Assembly: GCA_019096065.1 (NCBI GenBank)
Contig: JAGUCH010000008.1
Coordinates: 5,461,001 to 5,525,000 of the forward strand
Direction: 5' to 3'
Origin: Paracyclopina nana
Taxonomy: Eukaryota; Arthropoda; Copepoda; Cyclopoida; Cyclopettidae
DNA: 64,000 nucleotides
The notes beneath the pieces were generated by a model, which worked only from the letters and a program-made list of their open reading frames with translations, did no database searches and was not told the DNA's origin. Within the stretch, counting starts at the first letter, position 1; each line of letters starts with the position of its first letter. This document shows positions 52,273 through 64,000 of the stretch, one piece after another. Made by a program: the position numbers and the translations under genes.

Positions 52273-53490
52273 TCTTATCTTGTAAAAAGCGTGACGGAGT
52301 CACACTGAGTTTTTCTTATCTCTTAGAGGTGCAACGGAGTCACACGCAATATTCTGGTCTTAGTACACTACTGTGTGTACTAAATTCGGCAGTACCGAAT
52401 TGAAAGCTATACGCTGTTCAAAGCACAGGGAAGCTTGTCCTAGTTACTACGCCGCGTCAAGTGACACAGAGAAAAAAGGTTGCAATTGCTAAGCTCGTTT
52501 ATTTATTTTTTGTCGAGGCTATGAGCGGCCTAGACAAAACACACACACACACACGCACAGGTACACTCACTTATGGTATTATAACGAAAGGTTTAAGGTT
52601 TAGCACTACTGGTGCTACAGGTGGTAGGGTTTTTCTTCTAAGTCTCTGAAACAAAGGTGCATCAACTTTTTACACAGAAAAGGTATGCCACTTCGCCAAC
52701 CAGTGTCGACTCAGTGAATGAAGAATAAGTTTGCCCACTCCTCCTCGAGTTGCGGGCCGGCCAACCTTCCCTGTGCCCTCGGCAACTTGTCCAAGGTTAG
52801 CCAGTTTTTTGGGCCCCAAACACGCATTTTCCTTTGTGGCTCCCACTCTGGCTCCACGCGTGGCCTATTTGGGGTTTATTGACTCACAGCGGAGTCATGG
52901 ATTACATCATCTTCTTCCATCTGTGTGGCCAAACCCACGGACGAGACCCACTAGTGTCGCAACACTCTTGCGCTCACTCGCCCCATTATGGATAGGCAAC
53001 AGAGGCTCAGGTCGCAACCTGCACCTTGGCTGGCTTTCCGGCTGCCATGGCACCCATACTCCAAGCTATGCCATGCGGAGCCTGCACGCATGCATTCACC
53101 TCCGGGAAAGACAGTGTCATTGTTACTTTGTGTAGGCCCATCATCATAACAATGGTCCATGGAAGACTTCATCAACGGGCTGGTGGTACGTCACGGCCTG
53201 TACCTTCTTGCACTTCCCGCGCGCCAGTTCCAACCCGCCAACGGCATCAATGCGCAATTTGGGTCTAAGGGAATCTAAAGCCTACGCACCACATAGGCCC
53301 AAATGCCATCGGAGTGACCCCCATCGGCTCGTCAGCCTTCGGGATTTTGTACTGTATTAGACACACCCTGATCGCAATCAGCGTGCGGCCCAACCTGCGC
53401 CGCAGAGCAGGAATCCTGATCCACACCAAGACATTTTCCGGGACTTCATTGTTTTTGGTCATCAAACCTTTAGGAGAGAAAGTGGCCTTC
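52273..53490 (-). other. 5' leader of the giant element
   Basis: About 1.2 kb between the primer site and gag with no clear gene. An AC dinucleotide tract lies at about 52538-52556. Expected to contain packaging or translation signals, but none can be pointed out. Confidence 0.5.
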
Positions 53491-53509
53491 AATCCCTCCG
53501 GGGCCTCCA
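53491..53509 (-). other. Primer binding site of the giant element (tRNA-Thr-like)
   Basis: Three bases inside the 5' LTR end, the minus strand reads TGGAGGCCCCGGAGGGATT. The first ten bases are complementary to a tRNA ending GGGGCCT-CCA, which fits animal tRNA-Thr acceptor stems; beyond that the match is partial. Confidence 0.55.
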
Positions 53510-53512
53510 AAA

Positions 53513-54438
53513 TGGTGTGCGACGGTCACACCCTCTGAAGCCTAGGATGGTTAGCATCGGCTTCATGGTCGCGGTACCGTTCGCAGCCTCCGGGTGCTGG
53601 CCGGATGTCTACCCGCCTTGGACCCAAAGCCGCAGCCTCGGTGCTCCAACTCTGGCGAGATACATCACATGGCAAGCTTCAGTGCTGTAGACCTGTGATT
53701 GGGCCTCCTACCCACGTCCTCAACGGCCTCAACAGCCTCAGACGAGGATGCATAACTGCCCAGGAAACCTCTATACAAGTTATGGTCAAACAAAGTCAAA
53801 CAGGGTTGTCTTATTCACTCAGCTTTTAACACCACACAAATTAATGGCAGCAAATACAAAGAAATAAGTACTGCAGTAAATATTCTTGTGGCCATCTTCT
53901 TCATGCCTCAGCACACTTTGGAGAACTTTGGTGGGACAATAGCAGGGCAGAGCTCACTCAATGGGCCATGTGCACTTGGTCCATGTCTTGTTTCTCTGAA
54001 GTCCCCCATCGAACTCCCCGAGTCTTCTCCTTCCTCTCCCCTCGATGCATTGCAGCGAGTTCCATCAGCTTCCATCTGCTTCTCTCCGTTATCATGCAGC
54101 TGCAGGTCCTCTCTATGTAGCAGCTAGCAACTCCTCCACACAATGGCTAGCAACTTCTCCACTCAAGGTCAGGTGAATTGCCATAGGTAAGGCTCAACGC
54201 ATAGGTAGTAGCAGCAGCAGCAACAGCAATCAGAGAGTTGGAGGAGATGAAAAGGTGTTTTTTGAGAAAGGAGGTTTTGTGATTTTGAGGTGGTGATGTA
54301 GCGGTGAATGGGCAACCTTCCGGACTTCTGGCAGCTCCACGGGCTCCACGGTTTCCACCGGTTCCACTGGAGGGGTCCAATCAAGTCCTATTCTGGTCGT
54401 AACGTGCACCAGAGACATGATGTACTTATTGCCCATCA
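53513..54438 (-). repeat. 5' LTR of the giant element (926 bp)
   Basis: Partner of 18600-19525; one substitution noticed (54333 A for 19420 G). Followed by ACTC, the second copy of the target duplication. Confidence 0.93.
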
Positions 54439-54450
54439 ACTCCAAGTTTT

Positions 54451-54861
<411 letters not shown>

Positions 54862-56415
54862 TACACAGACTGAATGTCAAAGAATGCGGTCAAAATCGAT
54901 CAAACCGCATAACACAATAAGATGACACACTTTCGAAGCGAAGAGCTTCAGCATTTTCAGACGATCTTTACTTGCTTCAACTATTGAACTCTGCAGTTTC
55001 GAATATATTTTAAAATTGGGTTTTTATTTTTCTATGGAGCCATAAAGGTTTCGTGTGGAGCTGTCTATTGCTTCCGTTAGTTGAGTGGCCATTAAAAAAT
55101 CTGCGAAGGCCTGAACAGCTTGTATACTACATACAGTTTGATGTGCTTGGAGAGTTGCTTTCTCCGCTCTTCGTCTGTTATTGTTGCTCATGGGAGTACA
55201 CGACTTGAGTGGGCCTACATTTTAGAAAGCACTCGGCCGCCAAAGTAATCTTGCTAAACACGCGGGTCTTCATGCTGTAAATCCACGTAAAGGCCACAAG
55301 TTGTCATGGCAAGAAGCAGCTTTGCTCGGATGGTTGCACCAACCAAAGGCCAAATCTCCTGAAGAAAAAATATCAACCCCTTTTTCATGAACCAATTAAA
55401 GTGAGTGAAAAAATGACTTAAGTTGCAAATATGTAAAAATTCGCGGTTGTGCAATTTTTTCTCAAAGCTGAAAAAATAGCTGGCATTTTTTTCTGCAAGT
55501 GAGTCATGAGTCAGTCTTCCTCGATCTCTTGGCCATCTTAAAAAAGTAATTAAAAAAGCAATCTGGATTTATTTAATGTCTGTTTGCCACCATTAAGCAA
55601 GATAAATGACTCTCCATCTAGATATAGAAACTCATGGGCAGATATTACATAGATGTCAATTTTCGTAGCTCTATTTTCTGCTAGGCTTCAATTAGGCTTA
55701 ATGGATAAGGTCACAAGTATTCGTAGCAGTTGTGTTACTTGAATGGCCTTGGCCAAAACTGGTTCCATTCCAGTCATAAAAGAAGGGCTTTCACTTGCTG
55801 CCATTATTATCAAAATTGTCTAGCAAAGCCCAAATTTGAAAGCAAGCAAGCCTTTTTTGAAAGCAACCTAGGAAAAAATGTAGGCAAATCAATGGTTATT
55901 ATTTGGTTCAAAGATGGCGTTGTATGTTAAAATAAGCTACAGCGCCACCTAGTAGAATTAATTTCTGCTAATAAATGCGCTGTTCATCTAAGTCACAGTC
56001 TACGAAAAATCTCAATGGCTCGCCTTATTCTCCACATTTACCAGGGTTTATTGTGCTTTTTATCAAAAAGTCCTATTTTGATGTGAATCAATAAGTGAAG
56101 GTCTCAAAATCAATTATTCAAACTCAAAGCTACACTTTCATCATCAGAATACCAAAATGGCAACTTTCATCTTGCCATAATTTTCTTGCTTGCATAATGT
56201 AGATGAACACCGCATTATAGCGTAGGTGGGAGAGAGGAGTTGCACTGCACTAAAAGTACAGAGCACAAAGTGAAAAAGCATTACTGTTTGCCGGACGCTT
56301 GCATGGACAAGACCGCAACTTTAAAATCTCGTTTTTCCACTGTAGTAGCTATACACAACTGTAGCAATTGTGTCAGCCAAGCCTGCAACATTTTAAAGCT
56401 GCTGACGTTTTGAAA
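54862..56415. other. Intergenic, no gene recognised
   Basis: AT-rich; scattered short frames only. It should hold the promoters of the C2H2 gene (left) and of adenylosuccinate synthetase (right). Confidence 0.5.
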
Positions 56416-58928
56416 ATGGAGGCTACAAGCAAAAATGGTGTGGAAAACAAAGTGAATGTTGTCCTTGGTGCGCAATGGGGAGATGAAGGCAAGGGCAAAT
56501 TGGTCGATTTGTTGGCTGAACATGCTGACGTCGTGGCAAGGTGTCAGGTAAGAGCATTCGGCAATTTTGCAAAATATTGATTGACTGAAATGAAATCTAG
56601 TTTATGTGGTTAACTTGCGAGATCTGCACAAATGAATGCAAGTAGACTAATCGAAAGCTTAGATTTCAAAGTTCCCATAACCTTGTTCGGATAGAAGCAA
56701 AATCGTCTCAAAATATACGTCCATTGTAAGTTTGCAGCGAATTTGATGAATCAGAGCGTATTAGAAAGTCGTTTATTTGCTCTAATGATTATTTTGCAAA
56801 AATGCTCGTTAATATTGGCTTTATGCATTCAGCTTTAAATCGATTCTAAAGAAAATTAGCAAAACGATTTTTTGAGAAAAATATATTCTTTTGGCGAACA
56901 TTTTAAAACGTAAAGCCCTTTATTAAAACGAGAAAAAGTATAAGAAGCAAACATAGGAGCATGCTGCGTTAGCCTTGATGACAGGCTTTAAGAGTATAGT
57001 GGTCTATAAATAGAAGCTCGTTATTTTAATTGCACCAAAGCCTTGTGATGTAGCTGCCATTTATATTTAGAAGTAAACCAAAATCAAGAGTACCTTGATC
57101 AAGTAAAGTGTGCAAGGTCTGACAATGGTTTTATTTGCAGGGTGGCAATAATGCAGGCCATACTGTCATAGTCGATGGGAAAAGCTATGACTTTCACCTT
57201 CTGCCATCTGGGATTATATGGCCAAATTGCGTTTCTCTGATTGGTAAGTGTTCTAGCACTATACATGATGTTGATGTTCTAAAGGAATTGTCAAGTGTGG
57301 CAACGCGAGACACAAAAACCTGGTGCACTCCCATTACTCCCATTCATTTTAGAAGTGAAGAAAAGTGTCCCTTTTTCCCAAGACCTGCATTGTGTAGTTT
57401 GATCAATATAGCATTTCTTGCATGTTCATAAAGATTCGTCGTAGTTTTATTTGTTTACTTTTGAAGGAGATGTCAGCTGACGTCTGGGCTGACTAGCTTG
57501 AATGTTCGGGCCTGTACAGCAAGCGCGCACTGGGCACTGAAAAAAGCTTTTTCATGCACTTCCAACTGATTGACAGCCTTCAAAACATTGAAATTCTTTT
57601 TCACTTCAATTTAGGTAATGGTGTTGTCATCCATGTTCCCAGCCTCTTTGAAGAGCTAGCAAAAAATGAAGCCAAGGGCCTCACTGGTTGGGAAGAGCGA
57701 CTGAAAATTTCAGACAGGGCTCATATGGTGTTTGACTTTCATCAAGTAAATGAAATATTTATCAAACACCGAGCGGATAACATCAAAGTATTTTCTTTCC
57801 ACTAAAAAGGCAGTGGATGGGTTGCAAGAGACTGAAAGGTCTGAAGCCAAGGGCAAACTTGGCACCACTAAAAAGGGAATCGGTCCCACTTATTCCTCCA
57901 AAGCCACCAGAAATGGGCTGAGAGTGTCTGACTTGATGGGTGACTTTGACAAGTTTGCTGAGAAATTCTCTATTTTGGCTGACTGCCATGCAGCCAGGTT
58001 CAAAAATTTGCAAGTGGATAAACCGGCTGAGTTGGACAAGTACAGGGTCCTTGCTGAGAAGCTGAGACCTCTGGTCACTGAGACAGTTTCCTATCTGCAT
58101 GCCCAAATGAAAAGTGGGAAAAATGTGCTTGTTGAGGGGGCTAATGCTGCAATGCTGGACATCGATTTTGGAACTTATCCTTACGTGACTTCCAGCAATT
58201 GCAGCATCGGTGGAGTTTGTACTGGATTGGGCATTCCCCCTAGGAATATTGGTGAGGTCTATGGAGTTGTCAAGGCTTATACCACAAGGGTTGGAGATGG
58301 CCCATTCCCCACTGAGCAAGATAATGTAATGCAGTTTATTATCAAGTTATTATTTCCTTTTCAATTTATTCTGGAAATACTAGGAAATCGGTGAATTTTT
58401 GCAAACTACTGGTCATGAATTTGGTGTTACCACTGGACGTAAGCGAAGGTGTGGATGGCTGGACATTCCCCTACTAAATTACACAAACATGGTCAATGGC
58501 TATTCAGCTTTGGCACTAACCAAGATTGACATCCTTGATGACTTGGATGAAATCAAAATTGGAGTGGCCTACTTGAAAAATGGGGTCAAAATGGAGCATT
58601 ATCCAAGTTGTGAACAAGTAAATTTTATTTCTATTGTTATGAACCTATTTTCAAAGGAAATGGCCATTTTCCAGGATTTTGAGGGAGTTGAAGTTGAATA
58701 TATCATTTTGCCTGGCTGGAAAATTAGCTTGGCCAAGTTCAAGACTTTCGAATCTCTGCCAGAAAACGCCCAAAATTACGTGAAGACAATCGAAAACTAT
58801 GTTAATGTTCCTGGTAAGTCTCGTGTGCAATCATGTGAATGACTATAAAGTAATTGTAATTTACACTCTCATTTGCAGTCAAGTGGATTGGAGTGGGCCC
58901 CTCAAGAGATGCAATAGTTGCAAGATAG
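56416..58928 (+). CDS. ADSS: Adenylosuccinate synthetase, 434 aa (7 exons)
   Basis: Exons: 56416-56547, 57141-57243, 57615-57745, 57810-58325, 58384-58617, 58675-58813 and 58879-58928; 1305 nt. The enzyme joins IMP and aspartate using GTP in AMP synthesis. Visible signatures are the P-loop-like [16 protein letters not shown] near residue 18, GGNNAGHTV (about 45), [20 protein letters not shown], the [20 protein letters not shown] motif and [12 protein letters not shown]. The C-terminus [11 protein letters not shown] is family-like. Length agrees with the eukaryotic enzyme (about 430-457). The fourth exon follows an acceptor with a poor pyrimidine tract (actaaaaag). The first intron (593 bp) is the longest, and no other gene is seen in it. 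Confidence 0.95.
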
Positions 58929-59657
58929 TAAAAGCATTCTCTTCCATTAAGAATACATATTTAAAAATGCTTTTAGAGTTGACTGCTACTTTTTCTGATC
59001 ATTAAAAGTGTGAGATTTGCTTTTCAGTGTTCAATACATCTGATTAAAAACTCAAATCATCGATCCAAATTATTCAATAAATGTTGATTTAATAAGGGCT
59101 TGTTCACAAAAGGAAAATTATTATGTAATAAACAAGCCAAAAACGCTCAAAAATCAAATCCTTGAATAATAATTGATGAATTAAATAAGTGACTAGGTGA
59201 ACAGGGCATAATTAATATTCTTCAAAAAATTATTCAACAAAATGTGTCACTATTTTTCAGGTAATGATGGGGGGCATTTGATAGATCGCACTTTATTTAT
59301 GCAACAAATTTCGTGTTCAAATTTGGATGTTGTGTTAATTCATTGGGCTACAATAAGTAATTTATTATACTATATAACAATAAATAGATGAATTCTGTAA
59401 TGCATCTAGCACCATTTGAACAAATCATTATATTATTTAAGTGAACTCAGCCCATATTGCACAATTTTTTTAATCACGTCAATGCCTAAATCTTTCAAAT
59501 ACGTAAAAATCATAGAATAACAAAAAAGCTTAAAATAGCTTGGCAAGCGGATTTGAAGTATAACAGCGCAAACGCTCTGGTAACTCTGCTTATTTTGCGC
59601 TACTTCTAAAGTTCTACACATTTCATAACAACAAAGTTGGGTACAAAAGGCTAGAAA
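58929..59657. other. Intergenic, no gene recognised
   Basis: Very AT-rich, with no coding frame recognised. Separates adenylosuccinate synthetase from CCDC43 on the same strand. Confidence 0.5.
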
Positions 59658-60389
59658 ATGTCAAGTGAATTCGAGTCTTGGCTGTGCAATCGGTTGTCGG
59701 AATTCAATGCTGACGGTGAAGTTTTCTCAACTTACATTCTCGGTATCCTTGACAATGACTCAGAAACAGCCCAGGAAAAAGAGGACAATCTTGCCGACCT
59801 TCTGGATGGTCTTGGCCTTGATGATGGCGTTCCTGAGCCTTGCCAAAGAATCAAGGCTGAAATCTGGTCAAAATGGACTCATTCTAAAGCTGATTCCTCC
59901 TCAAAATCGTCCTCTTCACCCAGTGATTCAAAGGTAAACAAACTCTCGTTAACCCGGCGCCATCTCGCGGAATTTTAATGCTCACATGTGACATAATTTT
60001 TATTTAAGGTGAAGGCGCTTGGTGCTGCAGTTGTGGCCCATGCTGAATCTCAAACCAAGGCTTATGTTGCATCCAGAGGTCACCATTCTGCTCAAGATGA
60101 CAAAGACAGAGAAGCCATCAAAGCTGCTGTTCTGGCACAATTTAATAATGCCACTGAGGAGAGTGATGGGAGCGAAGAAGACACTGGAGGTGAAGATGAA
60201 GATGAGTTCAAAAATAGCAATGCCGAAGCTGTGGCCAAAGCTCAAGCTGAGCAAAAAGAAAAGTGCAGAGCTGCTGCAATGGCCAAAAAGGAGAAAGATA
60301 AAGAAGATCGGGAGAAACAGAAGAAAGAGCAAGAGGATCGCAAGAAAAAGGCCCAAGAAAAGGCCCAAAAAGGAGAACGACGACGATGA
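59658..60389 (+). CDS. CCDC43: CCDC43-like coiled-coil protein, 218 aa (2 exons)
   Basis: Exons 59658-59933 and 60009-60389, phase 0, 657 nt. The N-terminal 80 residues (ESWLCNRL, STYILGILDND, a short acidic Leu-rich helix, then CQRIKAEIWSKW) match the PWI-like fold pattern of CCDC43. The middle is acidic and the last 60 residues are an Ala/Lys/Glu coiled coil ending in a basic GERRR tail. Vertebrate CCDC43 is about 224 residues, so the gene seems complete. The biochemical role is poorly defined in the family. AATAAA is at 60395-60400, just after the stop, where the gene meets ZC3H15 tail to tail. Confidence 0.8.
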
Positions 60390-60486
60390 TTAAGAATAAA
60401 GAATTGACACGTTTTTCTAGACCTGTGAAAAATCGACATTGATGCAGAATGTATAAATCTTTTATTGACTTCCACAAAAAAATTAA

Positions 60487-62253
60487 TCATATGTCCAGGT
60501 TGTGCAGGTCCTCCTCCAGTTCTTCCAGGTCTTCATCGTCAAAGAGGTCTTCATCTATGGCAGTGGCACCAACATCTTCACTTCCACCTCCTTCTGCTCC
60601 AGCTACGATGAAATATAATTAAATGCCTACTAATTATTAATGAATGGCTTACCAGTTTGTCCTTGGAGTTGCTTAAGCTGATCTGAGGTGGAATCTTCAA
60701 GGCCATCCTCCATGATGCCATATTCATCGAATTTGATCTCGTGAACCTTGACAGTATCGTGATCAGCATTGTCTTCATTCTCTCTTGACATTTTGGCCAA
60801 ATCATAAGCTTCTCCTCCTTCCTCATCATCATCCTTGAATTTCAAATAGATTATAGCAATGGATTTACAATTATGAAAAACACGACTCTTACCTCGTTAC
60901 AAACAAGCTTTGGATCATAGGTGAACATGTCACGACCAGACATGCCCACTGTTAATCCAGCCTTGACCTTGTCCTTCTTCTTCTCGTTTTCCTTCTTGAT
61001 CTGCTCGTTCTTCTCGCGGATCTTCCTCTTTTTCCACGCCACGAAGGTCTGGAGGTTGACAGGAGTCAAGGACTTATTTTGAGCACTCAATTCAGCTCTT
61101 TTTTGCTCGATCAACTCCTCTATGCTAATTTCATCTTTTTTCTCCTCCTTTTTCTTGTCCTTTTTCAGCACGAAGCCAGGTGGAAGCGCGTGTCGATACA
61201 TGCAATCTTTCCCACCATTGGGACAGCTCCAAAACCAACCATACTTGTTGTTTTCAACCGCATCCAAGAAGAATTTGCAAATCTGAAATGTTAAAAAATA
61301 TTGGAATCCTTTCTAATGCTGTGAAGGTAAGAAATTACAATTTCGGTTTGGTTCGACTTCTCCCCTCCGTGTTTCGAGTTGACAACATCAGCAAGCTTCT
61401 CATCGTCCCAATCGTCCATGAGGTCATTTTCCTTGTCTTCTCGTCCGTCAGCATAAATGCTCCTTTTGGCGCTTTTTCGCTCCACATCAGGGTCATGGGA
61501 GAATTTGCACTTGTCACCCTTCTTACACAAACCCTGCTTGAAAAAGGCACAAAATACCGACTTGGGATCGACGCCTACATGCAAAAAAATCATATAACCA
61601 TTATATATACATATCTAAACAAAAAACACATAAAAGTAAAGTAAAGTTTTCATACAAATTATATCATCAAAACAAAGTTGTTTTGCTAAAACTATTTTAC
61701 TTTATTTTGAAGATCATCATGGACCTTAACAATATCTTAACAATGTATATAGAAGTTATATTTTCATTACTTGAGGCACAAGGACCCAATAATCAAAAGC
61801 TACTCAAATGTCATTAAGGTTACGTTAAAAATTGGAAATTCTGATATTTCAAAATGGAAGCTTTAAAAATGTTAAATTAAAATATTAAGTAAACATTTCG
61901 TTACCTGCTTCAACTTTTTGAGTGGTCACAGGCTTGAAAATGTTTCTTTGCTCCTCCTCCAATTTTTTGGCCTCTTCTTTTCGCTTTTTCTCCGCCAATC
62001 GCTCCTCTTCGAGCTTCTTGAAGCGCGGATCACCTCCAGATTTAACCTGTTTCTCCACCTGAGCGATGAACTTTTGCGTTTTGGCTCCTTTCTTGTTTTT
62101 CAAGCCGAAAGTTTTGTCCTACATTTAAAAATAGAGTCATTTTTGACACTTGACTCGGCTCACGTCTTATCTCACCTCTATGACCTTTTCTTTCTTTTTG
62201 AGCTCGGTCTTTTTACTGGGGCCTTTATCGGCGGCGGGCTTTTTCGGCGGCAT
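60487..62253 (-). CDS. ZC3H15: ZC3H15 (DFRP1), CCCH zinc-finger partner of DRG1 GTPase, 404 aa (6 exons)
   Basis: Exons: 62253-62176, 62118-61905, 61574-61339, 61282-60893, 60833-60653 and 60602-60487; 1215 nt with GT-AG borders. It begins [20 protein letters not shown] and has a conserved [17 protein letters not shown] segment, two CCCH fingers ([19 protein letters not shown] near residue 106; a second with [18 protein letters not shown] near 195) and a charged DFRP region. The acidic C-terminus ([14 protein letters not shown]) is also family-like. Family role: binds and stabilises the ribosome-associated GTPase DRG1. Length is close to the usual 426. Convergent with CCDC43, 97 bp between stops. 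Confidence 0.93.
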
Positions 62254-64000
62254 TTTTTCAGAAAAATTGAAAAAAAAATGAACGAAATTCGTCAGAAATT
62301 CTGAGACGGCAACCAAACGTGGCTAGGGCGAGTGGCGGAAAAAGTTAACGGTTACCTTGGTTTTTACTCATTTAATAAGTCAAAAAAGTTTCAAAAATGC
62401 CGAACACGATTATTAATTAGCAGTTGTTGGACAAAGCTTAATATCTGGTAGCTCTGCTAACGCAAAACGTAAACACCAACTTTTCGCGGAAATTTTTAGG
62501 AAACAGTCACGCAATATGTCAATTTTGATAAGATTTCAAGTGACATTTTTAATCTCAAGAACGCTCATGATGGTTAAGCGAGCGGTATAGAAATGCAAAT
62601 CATAACAATAACATTTGCTACGCAGCTTCCTTTCGGCCGTCACGGGCAAAACTTACAATGAAACGGACATTGTGACATCGCTACCAGATAAAGATAGTTT
62701 CTTAATCGTACATCTAAAAAAGGCTGCTTTTACTAATTTCTGGCGAATTGCAAGTTACGTTGCTCAGGGCACATTGGTTTGACGCTTGCTTTTTTTTTTT
62801 TTTGTATTTGAGTCAGCCTATAAGGCATAGAACGAAACAACCCCCGCCTTACACTTTTTAGCAAAGTGTATTGATTTTTATATGTTGGCAATTCTTTTAT
62901 TGAAACAATAATCATTATTTAAATTGTTTTTAAGATGAGATATGTCGAAAATTTGGTATTGTTTTACTCAGTTAGCTCATACATGATGCTCATAAGTTTT
63001 TTTTTGCCTCAAATTAAGTAAAACGATTTTAAAACAAATTGGTGGTCAGCTTCCGTTTACCAGTAAATGTTTCCCGCATTTGATCGCAAGTAGGCGTTGT
63101 ATTGTTATGATTTGCCTTTCTATTGCTGCAATCATTGCTTAAAGCTGAGACCTTATCAAGCCTCTTCTAATAATGCTTTCTTCGCCATTTGACCCATGGT
63201 CAATAATATAGAAAGCTATATAAATTAATTAAATGTTTCCACCCTGTTAGGGATCCTCAACTGTTCACGCAAACGGCTCTTTGTCGATACTGTAACGGAT
63301 TATTTATTTGTTCCAATCTTACCAAAACGGCATGGTTTCTCTATCATTTTTGATAAAAGCTACGGGCCTATTATAATTGGTTAAATGCAACGTAAATAAT
63401 TTGATATTGCTACCATTAATTGCTTTGTGGGAGATAATAAAGGAAAACATTCTTATAAGTTAAAGTCCTCTTGTAATCAATGCACAATTTTATTCCCTCG
63501 CTCACAGCGCCATCTAACGAGCGCGTGTTCTATCGTAAAGATAGAGCTAATTTTTTGGCTGAATCAAGGCTGTTAGTATAGTTTCGAAATAAATTTTGTA
63601 CTCTGTTATCAGAGTTAGATGCCTTGCAAATGAATGCATGAAATGAGCAAATATCATGCGCAGATAAGCCTTTATACGCGTAAGCACATCATTTTAATGA
63701 GGCTTCAACAAAGGCTGACATCTAAAAGTCATCTGTCAAAACTTCATTGATGATGTTGAAAGTAACCTTATAGAAGTAACTTAATAAAGAATCACAATTC
63801 GATTCCAATTTATGAAAATATTGCAAGAATATTGATTATCTACAGTTCGGCCGCAGCAAGTTTGATATATCTGAAATTCGCTTAAATTGGCAGAAGCTAC
63901 GATTTTTCGAAATCGTTTAAAGGAAGTCGATGATGGCAAAGATAAGAAGCATTGAAATTTGCCCTTAGCGCGGAAACAAGTTTTAGTAAGCTGCTCTACA
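62254..64000. other. Intergenic, no gene recognised
   Basis: Upstream of ZC3H15. AT-rich with short frames only; no RNA gene recognised. A run of about 13 T is at 62791-62803. Confidence 0.5.

Larger units (their letters stand above)
18600..54438 (-). mobile_element. Giant LTR retroelement with ambisense 3' module (about 23.4 kb without nested insert)
   Basis: Direct 926-bp repeats at 18600-19525 and 53513-54438 begin TG and end CA and are flanked by the 4-bp duplication ACTC (18596-18599 and 54439-54442). The span is 35,839 bp; removing the nested BEL element and its duplicated CTTGT leaves 23,386 bp. On the minus strand the order is LTR, primer site, leader, gag, pol, a long 3' module, purine tract, LTR. 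The pol domain order (protease, reverse transcriptase, RNase H, integrase with a GPY/F-like tail) is of Ty3/gypsy type. The module after pol carries an envelope-like gene, an unknown gene, and two spliced genes on the plus strand. Only one LTR difference was noticed (19420 G versus 54333 A), so the insertion is recent. Confidence 0.9.

Overview
The window is animal nuclear DNA, most likely from an arthropod or another ecdysozoan. The evidence is short GT-AG introns (many of 50-80 nt), AATAAA poly(A) signals, conserved animal genes, and a BEL/Pao retrotransposon, a superfamily known only from metazoans. I cannot name the species.

Host genes, left part (1-18.6 kb): three tandem 4-exon genes for small secreted proteins with identical intron phases and an exon 3 of exactly 62 nt (1737-3849); a PRDM10-like SET/zinc-finger gene on the minus strand (13418-5921, 8 exons, 1671 aa) with an intronless DUF1917-like gene inside its last intron and two decayed copies of its last exon downstream; THUMPD1 (+); a glutaredoxin-DEP-DUF547 fusion gene (-); and MAEA (+), a subunit of the CTLH/GID ubiquitin ligase. 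Host genes, right part (54.4-64 kb): a 98-aa three-finger C2H2 protein (-), adenylosuccinate synthetase (+, 7 exons), CCDC43 (+) and ZC3H15 (-, 6 exons). Spliced lengths of all of these divide by three with no internal stop.

The centre (18600-54438) is one nested insertion. The outer element is bounded by 926-bp LTRs that differ at one noticed base, and by a 4-bp target duplication ACTC. It landed in the roughly 100 bp between the convergent 3' ends of MAEA and the C2H2 gene. Without its own passenger it is about 23.4 kb, which is giant for an LTR retroelement. Read on the minus strand it has a leader with a tRNA-Thr-like primer site, gag (about 854 aa), a 2667-aa pol joined to gag by a TAATG stop-start overlap, then a 9.7-kb 3' module. 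That module holds an envelope-like glycoprotein gene, an unknown 432-aa gene, and two spliced genes on the opposite strand for small single-pass membrane proteins. Several have their own TATA-like boxes. I regard this ambisense retroelement as the most novel thing in the window.

Inside the outer gag lies a second, younger element: a 12.4-kb BEL/Pao retrotransposon (38524-50971) with indistinguishable 344-bp LTRs, a 5-bp target duplication CTTGT, gag, pol in a different frame after a run of eight G, and an unexplained third ORF of about 1003 aa. Its insertion splits the outer gag; the reading frame on both sides is otherwise continuous.
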